Below, piece after piece: positions 46,099-56,453 of a DNA stretch of 64,000 nucleotides. Where the stretch lies: contig NZ_AODH01000012.1 in NCBI RefSeq assembly GCF_000525915.1, positions 1-64,000 on the forward strand, written 5' to 3'. Each line of letters starts with the position of its first letter. Position 1 is the stretch's first letter. The stretch is from Brochothrix campestris FSL F6-1037. Its GTDB lineage: Bacteria; Bacillota; Bacilli; Lactobacillales; Listeriaceae. Position numbers and translations under genes: made by a program. The notes under the pieces are model-generated. The model had not been told where the DNA came from and ran no database searches. It saw only the letters and a list, made by a program, of their open reading frames with translations.

Positions 46099-46153
46099 TG
46101 TAGATAACACTATCTTGAATTGGGATAGATGAACGCTAATTGGGGGGATAATC

Positions 46154-47822
46154 ATGACATTGAGAGCATTAGGAAAAAAAAGGCACCATTGCAACATCAG
46201 TCATCATCAGTGCCGTATTATTAGGGGCTTGCGGAAGTGATTCGGCGACAGATAGTAAATCCAAGGAGACGGCATCAAAGATTAAACTAAGTTCACAAAC
46301 GAACATTTCTTACATGGATTCTCGCCTTGCAACAGATGAAACGAGTATTTTAACGTTAAATCAAACAAACGAAGGGCTTTACAGCTACGATTTAAAAGGA
46401 AAATTAATTCCAGCTGCAGCAGCGAGTGAAGCGACGACCAATAAAGATAAAACCATCTACACCTTCAAATTACGTGATGATGCACATTGGAGCAACGGCG
46501 ATGATGTCACGGCTGACGATTTTGAATTTGCTTGGAAGAGTGCTGTTAATCCTAAAACAGGATCACAATACTCTTATTTATATGATGGTGTTGTCAAAAA
46601 TGCGACTGACATCATTGCTGGTAAAAAAGATGCCGCTGAATTAGGCATTGAAGCGATTGATGACGAAACACTAAAAGTAACACTCGAAAAACCAGTACCT
46701 TACTTTGAATCGTTACTTGCCTTCTCAGTCTTCTTCCCATTGAATGAAGATTTCGTGAAAGAACAAGGTGCTGATTATGCTAAAAGTAGTGAGAACATTC
46801 TTTTTAACGGACCTTACACAATGAAAAATTGGGATCCAACATCTGACACTTGGACATTAACAAAAAAACAAAAAAGTATTGGGATGCTAAAAATGTAAAA
46901 ACCGATACATTTGTCTATAACGTCATTGCCAACTCAGGGACTGGTGCCAACTTATTTGAAACTGGTGAACTTGATCGTGCCGAGTTAACAGGTGACTTTG
47001 CCAAACAATATAAGAGCAACGACAACTTCGTGAGCCGCGCTGGCGCTTTTATTTATTACGTTAAATTCAGTCAATCAGTCGATGTTGCTAAAACAGGCCT
47101 AGACAACGTTAACTTACGTAAGGCCTTAAGTGCCGCGATTGACTCAAACGGCTTAACAGAACACGTTTTATCAAACGGTTCTATTCCTGCTGAAGGGATT
47201 GTTCCTGCTGATTTTGTCGCTAACCCTGAAACAGGTAAAGATTTCCGTGAAGATGCTGAACCGGTCATTAACTTTGATGCCGACGCTGCTAAAAAATATT
47301 TAGCACTCGCTAAAAAAAGAAACCGGTAAATCAAGCTTTACAATTGAACTGCTCAATGATGATGCCGATGGTAGTAAACCAACAGCTGAGTACATTCAAG
47401 ATCAATGGCAAACAAACTTACCAGGTGTAAAAGTAACATTGAAAACATTGCCTTATAAGAGCCGTCTTGAACTAAATGCATCGGGTGACTTCCAGGCACA
47501 ACTGACTCGTTGGGGACCAGACTATCAAGATCCATCAACCTTTATCGATCTCTTTAAAACAGGATCATCTTATAACATGATGGATTACAGCAACCCAACC
47601 TTCGATGATCTATTAGTTAAAGCATCAGTTGATGAAGCAACAAAACCAGCTGATCGTTGGAACACGTATATTGAAGCCGAAAAACAATTAATCAAAGAAG
47701 ATGCAGCTTCAGCTCCGTTATACCAAAATGCTGTTGCATCGTTAGAAAATGCGAAACTTAAAAACTATGAACGCTTCCCTTACGCTAGCACGATGTTGAA
47801 ATATGTTTATTTAGAAAAATAA
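46154..47822 (+). pseudogene. oppA: Oligopeptide-binding lipoprotein (OppA paralogue), three frameshifts
   Basis: This is a full-length SBP_bac_5 receptor gene (about 555 residues when repaired). It starts at ATG 46154 after TTGGGGGGA; the lipobox LLGACG appears after correction. Frameshifts lie in A8 at 46174-46181 (one extra), near 46862-46876 in A7/A6 runs (one missing), and at about 47314-47320 in A7 (one extra). Between them the sequence is fully coding and very similar to the next gene. All three breaks are in poly-A, so base-calling error is at least as likely as true decay. It is CodY-controlled by prediction. Confidence 0.8.
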
Positions 47823-47856
47823 AAGTGCAGCAACCTGATAAAACTGTCGGAAGTGC

Positions 47857-47902
47857 AATCGAAAAAGTCAGCCCACTAATTGCGGAGCTGGCTTTTTCGA
47901 TT
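47857..47902 (+). terminator. Terminator of the third oppA
   Basis: ATCGAAAAAG-CAGC and GCTG-CTTTTTCGAT pair; the T-rich arm is part of the stem. Confidence 0.7.
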
Positions 47903-47956
47903 TATGAGAACGATTAACCCCGACCGATTCCTTTTTTAGTAATTTATTTATTTTTA

Positions 47957-47985
47957 TTTACAGAATATTCAGACTGTTATATAGT
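47957..47985 (+). promoter_or_regulatory. Promoter of the fourth oppA with CodY-like site
   Basis: TTTACA, a 17-base spacer and TATAGT, as in the third oppA. The spacer contains AATATTCAGACTGTT, matching the CodY consensus at 11 of 15 positions. Confidence 0.6.
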
Positions 47986-48039
47986 TGAAAGCAACACCAT
48001 AAACAAAATGATATAACTATCTGAATTGGAGGAATATTA

Positions 48040-49702
48040 ATGACAAAGACCAGCATTCGCAAAAAAGCACTTGTAGGGAGCTCAATTGTAATGACCGCCG
48101 TACTATTAGGAGCCTGTGGCAATAGTTCGGCCAATGAATCCAACAGCTCCAAAACAGCTTCAAAAATAAAATTGAGTGCTCAATCTAACATTGCGATGAT
48201 GGACTCACGTGTCGCTTCAGACGAAACAAGTATCCAAGCCTTAAATCAAACAAACGAAGGGCTTTATAGTTATAATCTTGATGGAAAACTCGTTCCAGCA
48301 ATTGCTGAAAAAACAACCACAAATAAAGCTAAAACAGTCTACACCTTTAAGCTCCGTGAAGATGCGGAATGGAGCAATGGTGAAAAAGTCACCGCTGCTG
48401 ATTTTGAATATGCTTGGAAAAGCGCAGTCGATCCAAAAACAGCGTCAACCTATACTTATTTATTCGATGGTGTTGTGAAAAACGCAAGCGACATCATTGC
48501 AGGCAAGAAAAAAAATAGTGAGTTAGGCGTTGAAGCCACCGCTGCTGATACGCTAAAGGTAACGCTTGAACGTCCTGTTCCCTATTTTGATACTTTATTG
48601 TCCTTCTCAGTCTTCTTCCCCTTAAACGAAAAATTCGTAACAGCACAGGGTGAAAAATACGCCCAAGATAGCGACCGCATCTTATACAATGGCCCTTATG
48701 TCATGAAAGATTGGAAACAAGCCTCCGATTCATGGACGCTTACTAAAAATACGAAGTACTGGGACGAAAAAAAATGTCAAAACAAAAACATTTGTCTATC
48801 ACCTCCTTGAAAACTCAGGCACAGGTGCTAACTTATTTGAAACAGGTGAAATTGATCGTGTGCTCTTAACTGGAGACTATGCCAAACAATATAAAACAAA
48901 CGATAACTTCGTGAAGCGAACCGGCTCATTTGTTTATTATATTAAATTCAATCAAACAAAAAACACAGCGGTAACCGGCTTAGATAACCTCAATTTACGT
49001 AAGGCACTGAAAGCTGCAATCGATACGAAAAGCTTAACTGAGCATGTCTTATCAAATGGTTCCATCCCCGCTGAAGGGTTCATTCCGAAAGATTTCGTTG
49101 CTAATCCCGATACAGGCAAAGATTTCCGAGAAGATGCCGGTGCGGTAACGGCCTATGATGTTGCTGCTGCTAAAAAGTATTACGCAAAAGCAAAAGCTGA
49201 AACTGGCAAAGACAGCTTTACACTCGAATTACTCAACGATGACACCGATGGCAGTAAACCGACAGCCGAATATATTCAAAATCAATGGCAAACAAACCTA
49301 CCTGGTGTCAAAGTCGAAATCAAAACTGTCCCAAAGACAAGTCGACTTGAACTCAACACTAAAAAAGACTACGAAACTCAATTAACAGCTTGGGGACCAG
49401 GCTACCAAGATCTCACAACTTATCTTGATACCTTGAAATCAGATGCAGTCAGCAATTCTATGGGCTATAACGATAAGGCTTATGATGAGCTCATCACAAA
49501 GGCTGCCGTCGATTATGGCACTGAACCATTAAAACGTTGGAACACTTTTATTGAAGCCGAAAAACTAGCCGTGCAAGAGGATGCCGCATTAGCACCTCTT
49601 TATCAAAACGCACTTGCGTCACTCGAAAATCCTCAATTAAAAAACTTCAAACGTTATCCGTATGCTTTAACAGCTCTAAAATACGTGTATTTGGAAAAAT
49701 AA
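48040..49702 (+). CDS. oppA: Oligopeptide-binding lipoprotein (OppA paralogue), one frameshift
   Basis: This receptor has about 553 residues and lipobox LLGACG at about residues 23-28. Ribosome binding site TTGGAGG. The body has the SBP_bac_5 motif KLREDAEWSNGEKVTAADFEYAW and the C-terminal AWGPGYQDLTTY. An A8 run at 48767-48774 has one base too many; removal gives YWDEKNVKTKTFVYHLL. Closest relative is the preceding gene; a duplicated promoter region supports tandem duplication. Together with its neighbours it broadens peptide specificity of an OppBCDF core encoded elsewhere. Confidence 0.88.
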
Positions 49703-49739
49703 TTCAGTATTGACTTACTAGTTTATAAACGATATTACC

Positions 49740-49803
49740 TTGTAGTCAAAGTCGCTTGCATTATTTTCGCAGAACAAGAAGTTTAATTCGACTTTGTCTA
49801 CAA
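49740..49803 (-). repeat. Solo left module of the dispersed repeat
   Basis: TTGTAGTCAAAGTCG (49740-49754) and CGACTTTGTCTACAA (49789-49803) form an inverted repeat. Read on the minus strand it is TTAGATTGTAGACAAAGTCG..., nearly the same as the left ends at 21505 and 60971, and it again starts next to a terminator hairpin. The rest of the 49703-50009 gap holds that terminator and an ATGATAA/TTATCAT inverted repeat at about 49889-49921. Confidence 0.8.
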
Positions 49804-49807
49804 TCTA

Positions 49808-49837
49808 ACACCTTGACCTCGTCAAGGTGTTTTTTGA
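49808..49837 (+). terminator. Terminator of the fourth oppA
   Basis: ACACCTTGAC-CTC-GTCAAGGTGT is followed by T5. Confidence 0.9.
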
Positions 49838-50009
49838 TGATTCACTATGTTCTTTTGAATATAAACATCACGTGACAACCATTATTACAATGATAAGCAT
49901 TATATATCTTATCGTTATCATGGAGATTTTTCAATTCAAATTAAGCGTTTACATTCATACTCTTATAAGGTAGGCTAAATTTAAATCCAACATCTTAGGA
50001 GGAATCACA

Positions 50010-51674
50010 ATGACAAAGACCCCTTTTTTACGGCGCCTACTAATTATGACCGCTATCTTGATGCTAACGCTTTTAGCTGCCTGCGGTAGTAACGACACTA
50101 CAAAAGCTGTTAAACCAGCAAAAGAAGAGGATACACCGATACGCCTATCCGTCTCATCCCCGATTACAACCCTAGATCCTCGTTTAATTGCTGACCGTAC
50201 GAGTATGGAACAATTAAACCAAACCAATGAAGGCCTCTATTCCTATAATGCCGATGGCCAATTAACACCGGCTGTCGCAGAAGATTTCCCTAAACTAAAT
50301 CAAGAACGCACGGTTTACACCATTCCCCTCCGTAAAAACGCCGTTTGGTCAAATGGCGATGCTGTGACTGCCAAGGATTTTGAATTTTCCTGGAAAAGCG
50401 CGATTGAACCTGATTCAGGTTCGCAGCTCACTTACATGTTTGATGGTTTGTTGAAAAATGCCACAAAAATTCTCGAGGGCAAAGCAAAGCCTGAATCATT
50501 AGGTGTAAAAGCACTCGATGATTACACACTCGAAGTTACATTAGAACGACCCGTTTCATACTTTCCTCGCCTACTACCATTCACAATTTTCTATCCGATT
50601 AATGAAAAGTATGCCACAAAAGAAGGCAGTAAATTCGGAACAGACTCTGAACATATTCTCTTCAATGGTCCCTATAAGCTAACTAACTGGGAACAAGCAT
50701 CTAACTCATGGAAATATGAGCTAAATAATACGTATTGGAATAAAAAAGCCATTAAAACAGCGAATTTCACTTTCGATGTCGTACCTGATTCCAATACTGG
50801 GGCCAACTTATTTGAAACAGATAAATTAGATTTTGCTGAACTTTCAAGCGAATTCGCGAAACAATATAAAGATAACCCAAACTTCAAAGTGTTCCCAGGT
50901 GACACAACCCAATTCGTCCGTTTTAACGAAAAATTCGAAACAGATAAAACACATCTCGACAACACCGATCTTCGACTTGCTCTATCGCTCGCAATTGATC
51001 GTAAGACCTTAGTCGACAAAGTGCTTGATAACGGTTCAACGGCCACGGAAGGACTTGTACCGGCTGGTTTTGTTGAGAACCCCGTAACAAAAGAAGATTA
51101 CCGTCAGCAAGCCCCTGCCGTTGTTCATTTTGATACGCAGAAAGCACAGACTCATTTAGCAGCTGCAAAAAAAACAACCGGCAGCTCTACCTTCACCATT
51201 GAATTATTAACAGATGATGGTGACAATTCAAAAATCGTCTCGGAGTACATTAAATCACAATGGGAAACAAACCTTGAGGGTGTCACCGTTAACATTAAAC
51301 GCGTGCCACTTAAAAGCAGACAAGAGCTCGATCAAAACGGTGAATACCAAGCGCAAATAACCGGGTGGTCACCTAACTACCAAGATCCTCTTACCTATTT
51401 AGAAATATTCAAAAGCGATCAACCTGGTGAATCAATGGGCTACAAAAACGACACATTCGACCAGTTAATCCATGAAGTTGAAACTACACTCTATGATGAT
51501 GAAACAGCACGCTGGGATACGATGGTTGCTGCTGAAAAAGTTGTGATTGAGGACACTGCTGCCGTTGCACCACTTTATGTCAATTCGGTCGCCACACTCC
51601 AAAATCCAAACTTACGAGATTACAAATTACACCCTTATACCTTATTGGCATTACGTTATATGTATTTAAAATAA
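50010..51674 (+). CDS. oppA: Oligopeptide-binding lipoprotein (OppA paralogue)
   Basis: This 554-residue receptor is intact, with signal MTKTPFLRRLLIMTAILML and lipobox LLAAC. The SBP_bac_5 body includes PLRKNAVWSNGDAVTAKDFEFSW and TGWSPNYQDPLTY. It is more divergent than the two upstream paralogues. It starts after TTAGGAGG. It has its own upstream region without a clear CodY box. Ligand unknown. Confidence 0.93.
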   Translation: MTKTPFLRRLLIMTAILMLTLLAACGSNDTTKAVKPAKEEDTPIRLSVSSPITTLDPRLIADRTSMEQLNQTNEGLYSYNADGQLTPAVAEDFPKLNQERTVYTIPLRKNAVWSNGDAVTAKDFEFSWKSAIEPDSGSQLTYMFDGLLKNATKILEGKAKPESLGVKALDDYTLEVTLERPVSYFPRLLPFTIFYPINEKYATKEGSKFGTDSEHILFNGPYKLTNWEQASNSWKYELNNTYWNKKAIKTANFTFDVVPDSNTGANLFETDKLDFAELSSEFAKQYKDNPNFKVFPGDTTQFVRFNEKFETDKTHLDNTDLRLALSLAIDRKTLVDKVLDNGSTATEGLVPAGFVENPVTKEDYRQQAPAVVHFDTQKAQTHLAAAKKTTGSSTFTIELLTDDGDNSKIVSEYIKSQWETNLEGVTVNIKRVPLKSRQELDQNGEYQAQITGWSPNYQDPLTYLEIFKSDQPGESMGYKNDTFDQLIHEVETTLYDDETARWDTMVAAEKVVIEDTAAVAPLYVNSVATLQNPNLRDYKLHPYTLLALRYMYLK

Positions 51675-51720
51675 AGACAAAAAAACTGTAAGTTGCGATT
51701 GCAACTTACAGTTTTTTTTA
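51675..51720. terminator. Bidirectional terminator
   Basis: AAAACTGTAAGTTGC and GCAACTTACAGTTTT pair around GATT, with A and T runs on both sides. Confidence 0.92.
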
Positions 51721-53037
51721 CGCCTTTTTACGATGAATTAATAAATACACCGGAATCCCGACTAAAACAATCGCGATTGAAATGATAACTCCTTTTGGAT
51801 CAGCGACCATTTGGCTCCAAATAATGTAAACTGAACCTAAAATTGCTACAATCGGCGTGATTGGATACAACGGTACACGATAGCTGCGTTGAGGGCCATT
51901 CTTATTCCGACGTCGTAGAATAAAGACACCGATAAAGGCAAACACATAAAAGATATAAATAACAAAAATACAGATGACTGATAAATAATCCGCATCGAAA
52001 AAGAGCATCATAATAATTGAAATTACCATCACAGTCGCAATCGCCATTATTGGTGTGTTCGATTTTGGATTAACATACGCTAACTGTTTTGCAAACGGCA
52101 GATCTTTTTCTTTTGCCATCGCATAAACAATCCGTGGAAAGGTCATAATCTTACCGTTTAAACAGCCTAATATTGAAATAATAATAGCAATATTTAATAA
52201 CTTCCCACCAATATCACCAAAGAGTAAGATTGCAACAAAGGGTGCCGCTTTCTCACCTTGTGCAACAATCGTATCTGCGGGTAGCATTTTATAAATCGCA
52301 AGGTTGATGAGCATGTAACACCCCATCACGACAAATAATCCAATCGTCATTGCCCGTGGCAATAATTTCTGTGGGTTTTTCAACTCACCTGCCATGTTCG
52401 ATAATAAAATCCAACCATCGTATGCATAAAGTGTCGCTAAAATCGCTACACCAAAGCTACCAGCTGTCGTCGAAGTTGCGTGTGATAACACCTGCCCAAG
52501 AGCCGCTTCATCCCCTTTTAATAGTCCAAAGATGACAATCGCTACAATTGGAACCAACTTACAGACGGTTGTAATAATTTGTGCTTTTGCACCATAGTTT
52601 GTGTTGATCATATTCAAAGCCATCACACATAAAGAAGCAAAAATAGCGATTGGTACACGCCACTCATCACCTACACCAAAAAATTCAACAAACAAAACAG
52701 CTAAGTAAAGACTCAATGAAGCGATAATCGCAGGACCATAAATGACAATTTGCATCCATCCTGAAAGAAAGCCCCAAATCTTACCATAAATATGGCTCAT
52801 ATAAATGTATAAACCACCTGTATAAGGTAACTGTGTTCCGATTTCAGCAATCGTAAGACCCGCAGCAATCGTTAAAATTCCACCGGCTGCCCAGGCTGCT
52901 AAAGCCATATTTGTATTTCCTACTTCTGAAAGCACTGACGCCGGTTTAAAAAACACACCTGAACCAATGATTGTACCAATAATTAATGCCAAGGCAGACC
53001 AAATGCCAAGTGTCGGTTTTAGTTCATTTTCTCTCAC
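51718..53037 (-). CDS. APC-family amino acid permease (SteT-like exchanger)
   Basis: This 439-residue membrane protein has 12 helices. IIGTIIGSGVFFKPASVLSEVG in helix 1 carries the substrate-backbone binding GSG motif. AYDGWILLSNMAGELKNPQK and GCLNGKIMTFPRIVYAMAKEKDLP are typical of the LAT-like branch to which the serine/threonine exchanger SteT belongs. GTG 53037 is chosen because TGGAGG lies 6 bases upstream. Single gene; substrate inferred only. Confidence 0.88.
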   Translation of the reverse strand: MRENELKPTLGIWSALALIIGTIIGSGVFFKPASVLSEVGNTNMALAAWAAGGILTIAAGLTIAEIGTQLPYTGGLYIYMSHIYGKIWGFLSGWMQIVIYGPAIIASLSLYLAVLFVEFFGVGDEWRVPIAIFASLCVMALNMINTNYGAKAQIITTVCKLVPIVAIVIFGLLKGDEAALGQVLSHATSTTAGSFGVAILATLYAYDGWILLSNMAGELKNPQKLLPRAMTIGLFVVMGCYMLINLAIYKMLPADTIVAQGEKAAPFVAILLFGDIGGKLLNIAIIISILGCLNGKIMTFPRIVYAMAKEKDLPFAKQLAYVNPKSNTPIMAIATVMVISIIMMLFFDADYLSVICIFVIYIFYVFAFIGVFILRRRNKNGPQRSYRVPLYPITPIVAILGSVYIIWSQMVADPKGVIISIAIVLVGIPVYLLIHRKKA

Positions 53038-53149
53038 AGCTTTCCTCCATTGATTAGTTATTTTGCTCGTTAAAAACAATAAATTGATTATAGCATACTC
53101 TATTACGATAAAGCAGTTCCACTTTTTTCCCTCTGATTGCTAAAGTTGA

Positions 53150-54454
53150 TTAATACTGTTTACGCTGTATTGTCCCTCCGATATTCAACTGGAGACGGTA
53201 CTTTGCGACTGTTCGTCGTGAAATTGTAATCCCTTGTTTTTTCAGTTGATCGGTAATTTTTTGATCAGATAGCGGCTTACGCTTATCTTCTTCTGCGATG
53301 ATACTGCTAATCATCGATTGTACCGTTTTATTCGACACCGTGTTTGCTGAAATACCAGTCGTGAAAAAAGAGCGTAACTCAAACACACCAAAACTCGTTT
53401 CCAAATACTTATGGTTTACCGTTCGACTAATGGTTGATTCGTGTACCTTCATTAATTTTGCAATCTCTGCAAAAGTTAGCGGTATTAACGGATGGTGCTC
53501 CTCATAAAAAAACGCTTGCTGTTTTTCTACAATTGCCTGTGTCACCGTCACAATAGTACTTTCTCGTTTCGCCAGCACCTGCTGTAACCATTTGAAATCA
53601 GCTTTTTTATGTTTTAAATAGGTCGTCACCTCCGCTTCCGTGTGATGGGAAACAGACTTAAAATAAGTGTCATTAAAGGCAACTTGTGGAATTCCTGCCT
53701 TAATCGGGACAATCTGTAGTTGTCCCTCACTCTTTGTGACACGTACATCAGGTGAAATATACACATTGACTTCTTTGTTATAGCGTCTACCAGGAAACGG
53801 TGTTAACGTTTTAACATACTCTGATATCTCAACAATCGCTGTGATTGACAGGTTTGTCGCCATTGCAAGCTCTTGCCATTTTTTGGTTGTGAACAAGTCA
53901 AAGTAGTCACTGATTACTCGATAGGCTTGTTTAGGTGCCCGTACATCACGATCAATTTGCAGACAAATACATTCACACAGCGTACGTGCTCCGATACCAG
54001 CCGGGTCTAATTGATGCAATAAAGTTAACGCATTTTCAAACTCAATCGCAGTCATTGGCAATGCCTCAACTAGTTCATCGTATGTAATCGTTAAATAGCC
54101 CTTTTCATCTAAGTTTCCAATTAATAATAAGACAATCTCTCTTAACTTCATTGGCCGCATGCTTAACATCACTTGTTCTTTTAAAAACATCGCTAAATCA
54201 AACGATTGATCGGGCAACTGAGCAATATAATCCTCATCTGAATGATATCCCCCTTTATCTTGATAACGATCTTTATCTAACACACTTTTTTGATCGATCG
54301 TTACTTCTAAAAAAGGATTATCTAATGCCTTATCTTCTAAATAAGCTGTCAATTCTTCCTTATTGTATTGCAACACCTTGATGGCTTGTTGCAATTCCTG
54401 TGTCATTCGTAACTGCTGTTGTTGTGTTTGAAGTGCTTTAAATTCTAGCTTCAT
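53150..54454 (-). CDS. rpoN: RNA polymerase sigma-54 factor
   Basis: This 434-residue alternative sigma factor has a Gln-rich region I (LQTQQQQLRMTQELQQAIKVLQ) that contacts enhancer-binding activators, a core-binding domain, an HTH and the C-terminal RpoN box ISRRTVAKYR. ATG 54454 follows GAAGGAG. No activator gene or -24/-12 promoter was noticed in the window; in relatives sigma-54 drives PTS operons. Confidence 0.95.
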   Translation of the reverse strand: MKLEFKALQTQQQQLRMTQELQQAIKVLQYNKEELTAYLEDKALDNPFLEVTIDQKSVLDKDRYQDKGGYHSDEDYIAQLPDQSFDLAMFLKEQVMLSMRPMKLREIVLLLIGNLDEKGYLTITYDELVEALPMTAIEFENALTLLHQLDPAGIGARTLCECICLQIDRDVRAPKQAYRVISDYFDLFTTKKWQELAMATNLSITAIVEISEYVKTLTPFPGRRYNKEVNVYISPDVRVTKSEGQLQIVPIKAGIPQVAFNDTYFKSVSHHTEAEVTTYLKHKKADFKWLQQVLAKRESTIVTVTQAIVEKQQAFFYEEHHPLIPLTFAEIAKLMKVHESTISRTVNHKYLETSFGVFELRSFFTTGISANTVSNKTVQSMISSIIAEEDKRKPLSDQKITDQLKKQGITISRRTVAKYRLQLNIGGTIQRKQY

Positions 54455-54525
54455 AATTGCTCCTTCATCAAAACGTAGTCTCGTTACATTTAATGTTAGA
54501 TACTTCAATTGCTAATGTCAATAAA

Positions 54526-54557
54526 AAGAAGGAGCTAGCACAATGCTAACTCCTTAA
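54526..54557 (-). terminator. Terminator of the PadR-type gene
   Basis: AAGGAG-TAGC and GCTA-CTCCTT pair, with TTTTTA following on the minus strand. Confidence 0.8.
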
Positions 54558-54578
54558 ACTTTTGAAAAAAATGTGTAT

Positions 54579-55091
54579 TTATAGTTTCTTCATCATTTGT
54601 TTCGCCCATTTACGACTAAAATGTAATTCCTTCATTTCGCTCTCCAGTAAACCTTTAACATGTACATTATCGGCAGATTCTTCCGCCCAAACTGATTTTT
54701 TATAGTTAATTAAGACTGTTAAATATTGGACATAATTAGCATAAATATTAACGGCATCATAATGGCTCACCCACTGAATCGCACTTAATTTCACTTTAAA
54801 ATGCATCATATATAAATGTTTAAAATCAATGGGTTCAATCATTAATTTATGAAATTCAACCCGCCCACGCTCAGTTATACAATAATCTTTTTTGCTTTTT
54901 TCTTTATCTTTTGTTTTAACTTCCTCTATCCAACCTTTTTCGGACAATTCATGTATGAGCGGATAAAGTACACCCCAACTTATTTTCTTAAAAGGACCTA
55001 ACACCTCATTAAGAACTTGCTTCAATAAATACCCGTGCATCTTTCGTTCCATTAACGTTCCTAAGATAAAGAGTGTATAAATTTTTTTCAT
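54579..55091 (-). CDS. PadR-family transcriptional regulator
   Basis: This 170-residue protein has the winged-helix PadR domain at residues 1-80: LFILGTLMERKMHGYLLKQVLNEVLGPFKKISWGVLYPLIHELSEKGWIEE... It shows the usual family pattern. A helical C-terminal dimerisation region (about 95-170) fits the Vir_act_alpha_C type. ATG 55091 follows AAGGAGG. It is divergent from the VanZ gene. Target unknown. Confidence 0.88.
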   Translation of the reverse strand: MKKIYTLFILGTLMERKMHGYLLKQVLNEVLGPFKKISWGVLYPLIHELSEKGWIEEVKTKDKEKSKKDYCITERGRVEFHKLMIEPIDFKHLYMMHFKVKLSAIQWVSHYDAVNIYANYVQYLTVLINYKKSVWAEESADNVHVKGLLESEMKELHFSRKWAKQMMKKL

Positions 55092-55313
55092 AGTTGCCTC
55101 CTTAAAAATCGTATGTGCTAAAAGCAGTATACGCTGTTTTTTAAAATCAGCTACGAAATACACCAACTCTCTGTATTTCACCCATAATCATGTTAAAATG
55201 AAGAGTCTATACCATCCCTCCTCAGGACAGTTTAACTAATTAGTTTGTTACTGCTCTACTGACTACCTGCTGTTACATAATTTTAAAAATTGATGATAAG
55301 GAGTGCTTTTACT

Positions 55314-55801
55314 GTGAATGAAAAAAAATATTAAAAAAAATCACACTAGTCATCATGCTTTTACTAGTTAGTGGTTCGGTGTTTTATTCATCTTCACAAC
55401 CATATGGGAATCAAACACTAATTCCATTTTTAGAGAAAGTCTTGCCATCTCAGCCCTTCAAAGAGGTTTTACAGAAGGTGGAATTTTATTACGGGGGGAA
55501 AATCGTTAGTGTTGAACAGAGTGGGTATTACAATTTCATTGAATTCTTCTTTCGCAAAGCAACACACTTTTCAGTTTATGCTATTATGGGAGCGATTTAT
55601 ATCTTAATTTTACATGCTTTTAATATGAAAAAGCAACTGATTTGGGCAGTGGCCCCGTTGACCCTAATCTTCTTTGCTATATCTGATGAATGGCATCAAT
55701 CCTTTACTGCCAATCGGACACCTTTAGTTACCGATGTGATGATTGACACACTAGGTATTTGCGTCGGTATCATCGTTACACAATTGCTAAAAAAAGCTTA
55801 A
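55314..55801 (+). CDS. VanZ-like membrane protein, frameshifted near the start
   Basis: This protein has about 160 residues and four helices. KATHFSVYAIMGAIYIL and ISDEWHQSFTANRTPLVTDVMIDTLGICVG are the VanZ family motifs (DExxQ-like segment). Its N-terminal helix ILKKITLVIMLLLVSG is out of frame with the start because of an A8 run at 55321-55328. Adding one A links GTG 55314 (GGAG 10 bases upstream); deleting one would link ATG 55318. Function of chromosomal VanZ proteins is not settled. Confidence 0.78.
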
Positions 55802-55880
55802 CAGCAACTAACTGTTAAGCTCCATCTTGTAGAAAAAGTTTCATCAAACGTCTTTTTCTGTGAAAATAGTTCAAGCGAAC
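55796..55880 (+). repeat. Hairpin plus degenerate solo module of the dispersed repeat
   Basis: GCTTAACAG/CTGTTAAGC overlaps the VanZ stop, without a T-tract. Immediately after it TCCATCTTGTAGAAAAAGTT...TGTGAAAATAGTTCAAGCGA (55821-55880) aligns with the left module of copy 2, though the right arm has decayed. Confidence 0.65.
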
Positions 55881-55919
55881 CCCTCAATTTATACGTTGCT
55901 AGATAAATTAATTTCACTT

Positions 55920-56453
55920 TTATGCGATGATTACTCCACCATATACAGCCGCGACTAGAATAACGAGGGCCGGATGCCACTTCAATCGTTCTAAGGCGAT
56001 ATAACTAAGTACGGCTAACACTCCAAATTGCAACCATCCCAATTGGCTCACGGCCGTTGCTCCCATTGTATAGGTAACTTTCCACATCAGCACTGCTACA
56101 ACAGGTTGTACAAGTAGCATTACTCCGAGCAACACCTTTGATTTTTTATACTTATCCAGTTGTTTGAAGATGATAATCATTAAGAGCGCGGATGGGACAA
56201 TCGTTGCTAAAATTGCTACACTCACACCGAGCACGCCACTAACAGGATAACCGACTGACGCTGCAATTTTCGTAGCAATCGGCCCCGGTAAAGCATTAGC
56301 TAGCGCAATCCCATTCGAAAAATCGGTTTCGCTCATCCATTGATGCTTATCAATAACTTCGTGATAAACTAGTGGAATCGAAGCTGGTCCACCGCCGTAA
56401 CCAAAAATATTCGCCAGAAAAAACGACTTAAATAGTTCCCACAATAACAGCAT
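55920..56453 (-). CDS. Chromate transporter family protein, subunit 2
   Basis: This 177-residue membrane protein is a half-size CHR domain. FFLANIFGYGGGPASIPLVYHEV and GIALANALPGPIATKIAASVGY are the two conserved CHR motifs. It overlaps the other subunit gene at 56453. Short CHR proteins work as pairs with opposite topology. Physiological substrate is unknown; resistance to chromate is only a family label. Confidence 0.9.
   Translation of the reverse strand: MLLLWELFKSFFLANIFGYGGGPASIPLVYHEVIDKHQWMSETDFSNGIALANALPGPIATKIAASVGYPVSGVLGVSVAILATIVPSALLMIIIFKQLDKYKKSKVLLGVMLLVQPVVAVLMWKVTYTMGATAVSQLGWLQFGVLAVLSYIALERLKWHPALVILVAAVYGGVIIA

Noticed and set aside
49889-49921. Fur box before the fifth oppA
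   Set aside because: ATGATAA/TTATCAT arms are separated too widely and the match to the 7-1-7 motif is poor; kept only as an inverted repeat.
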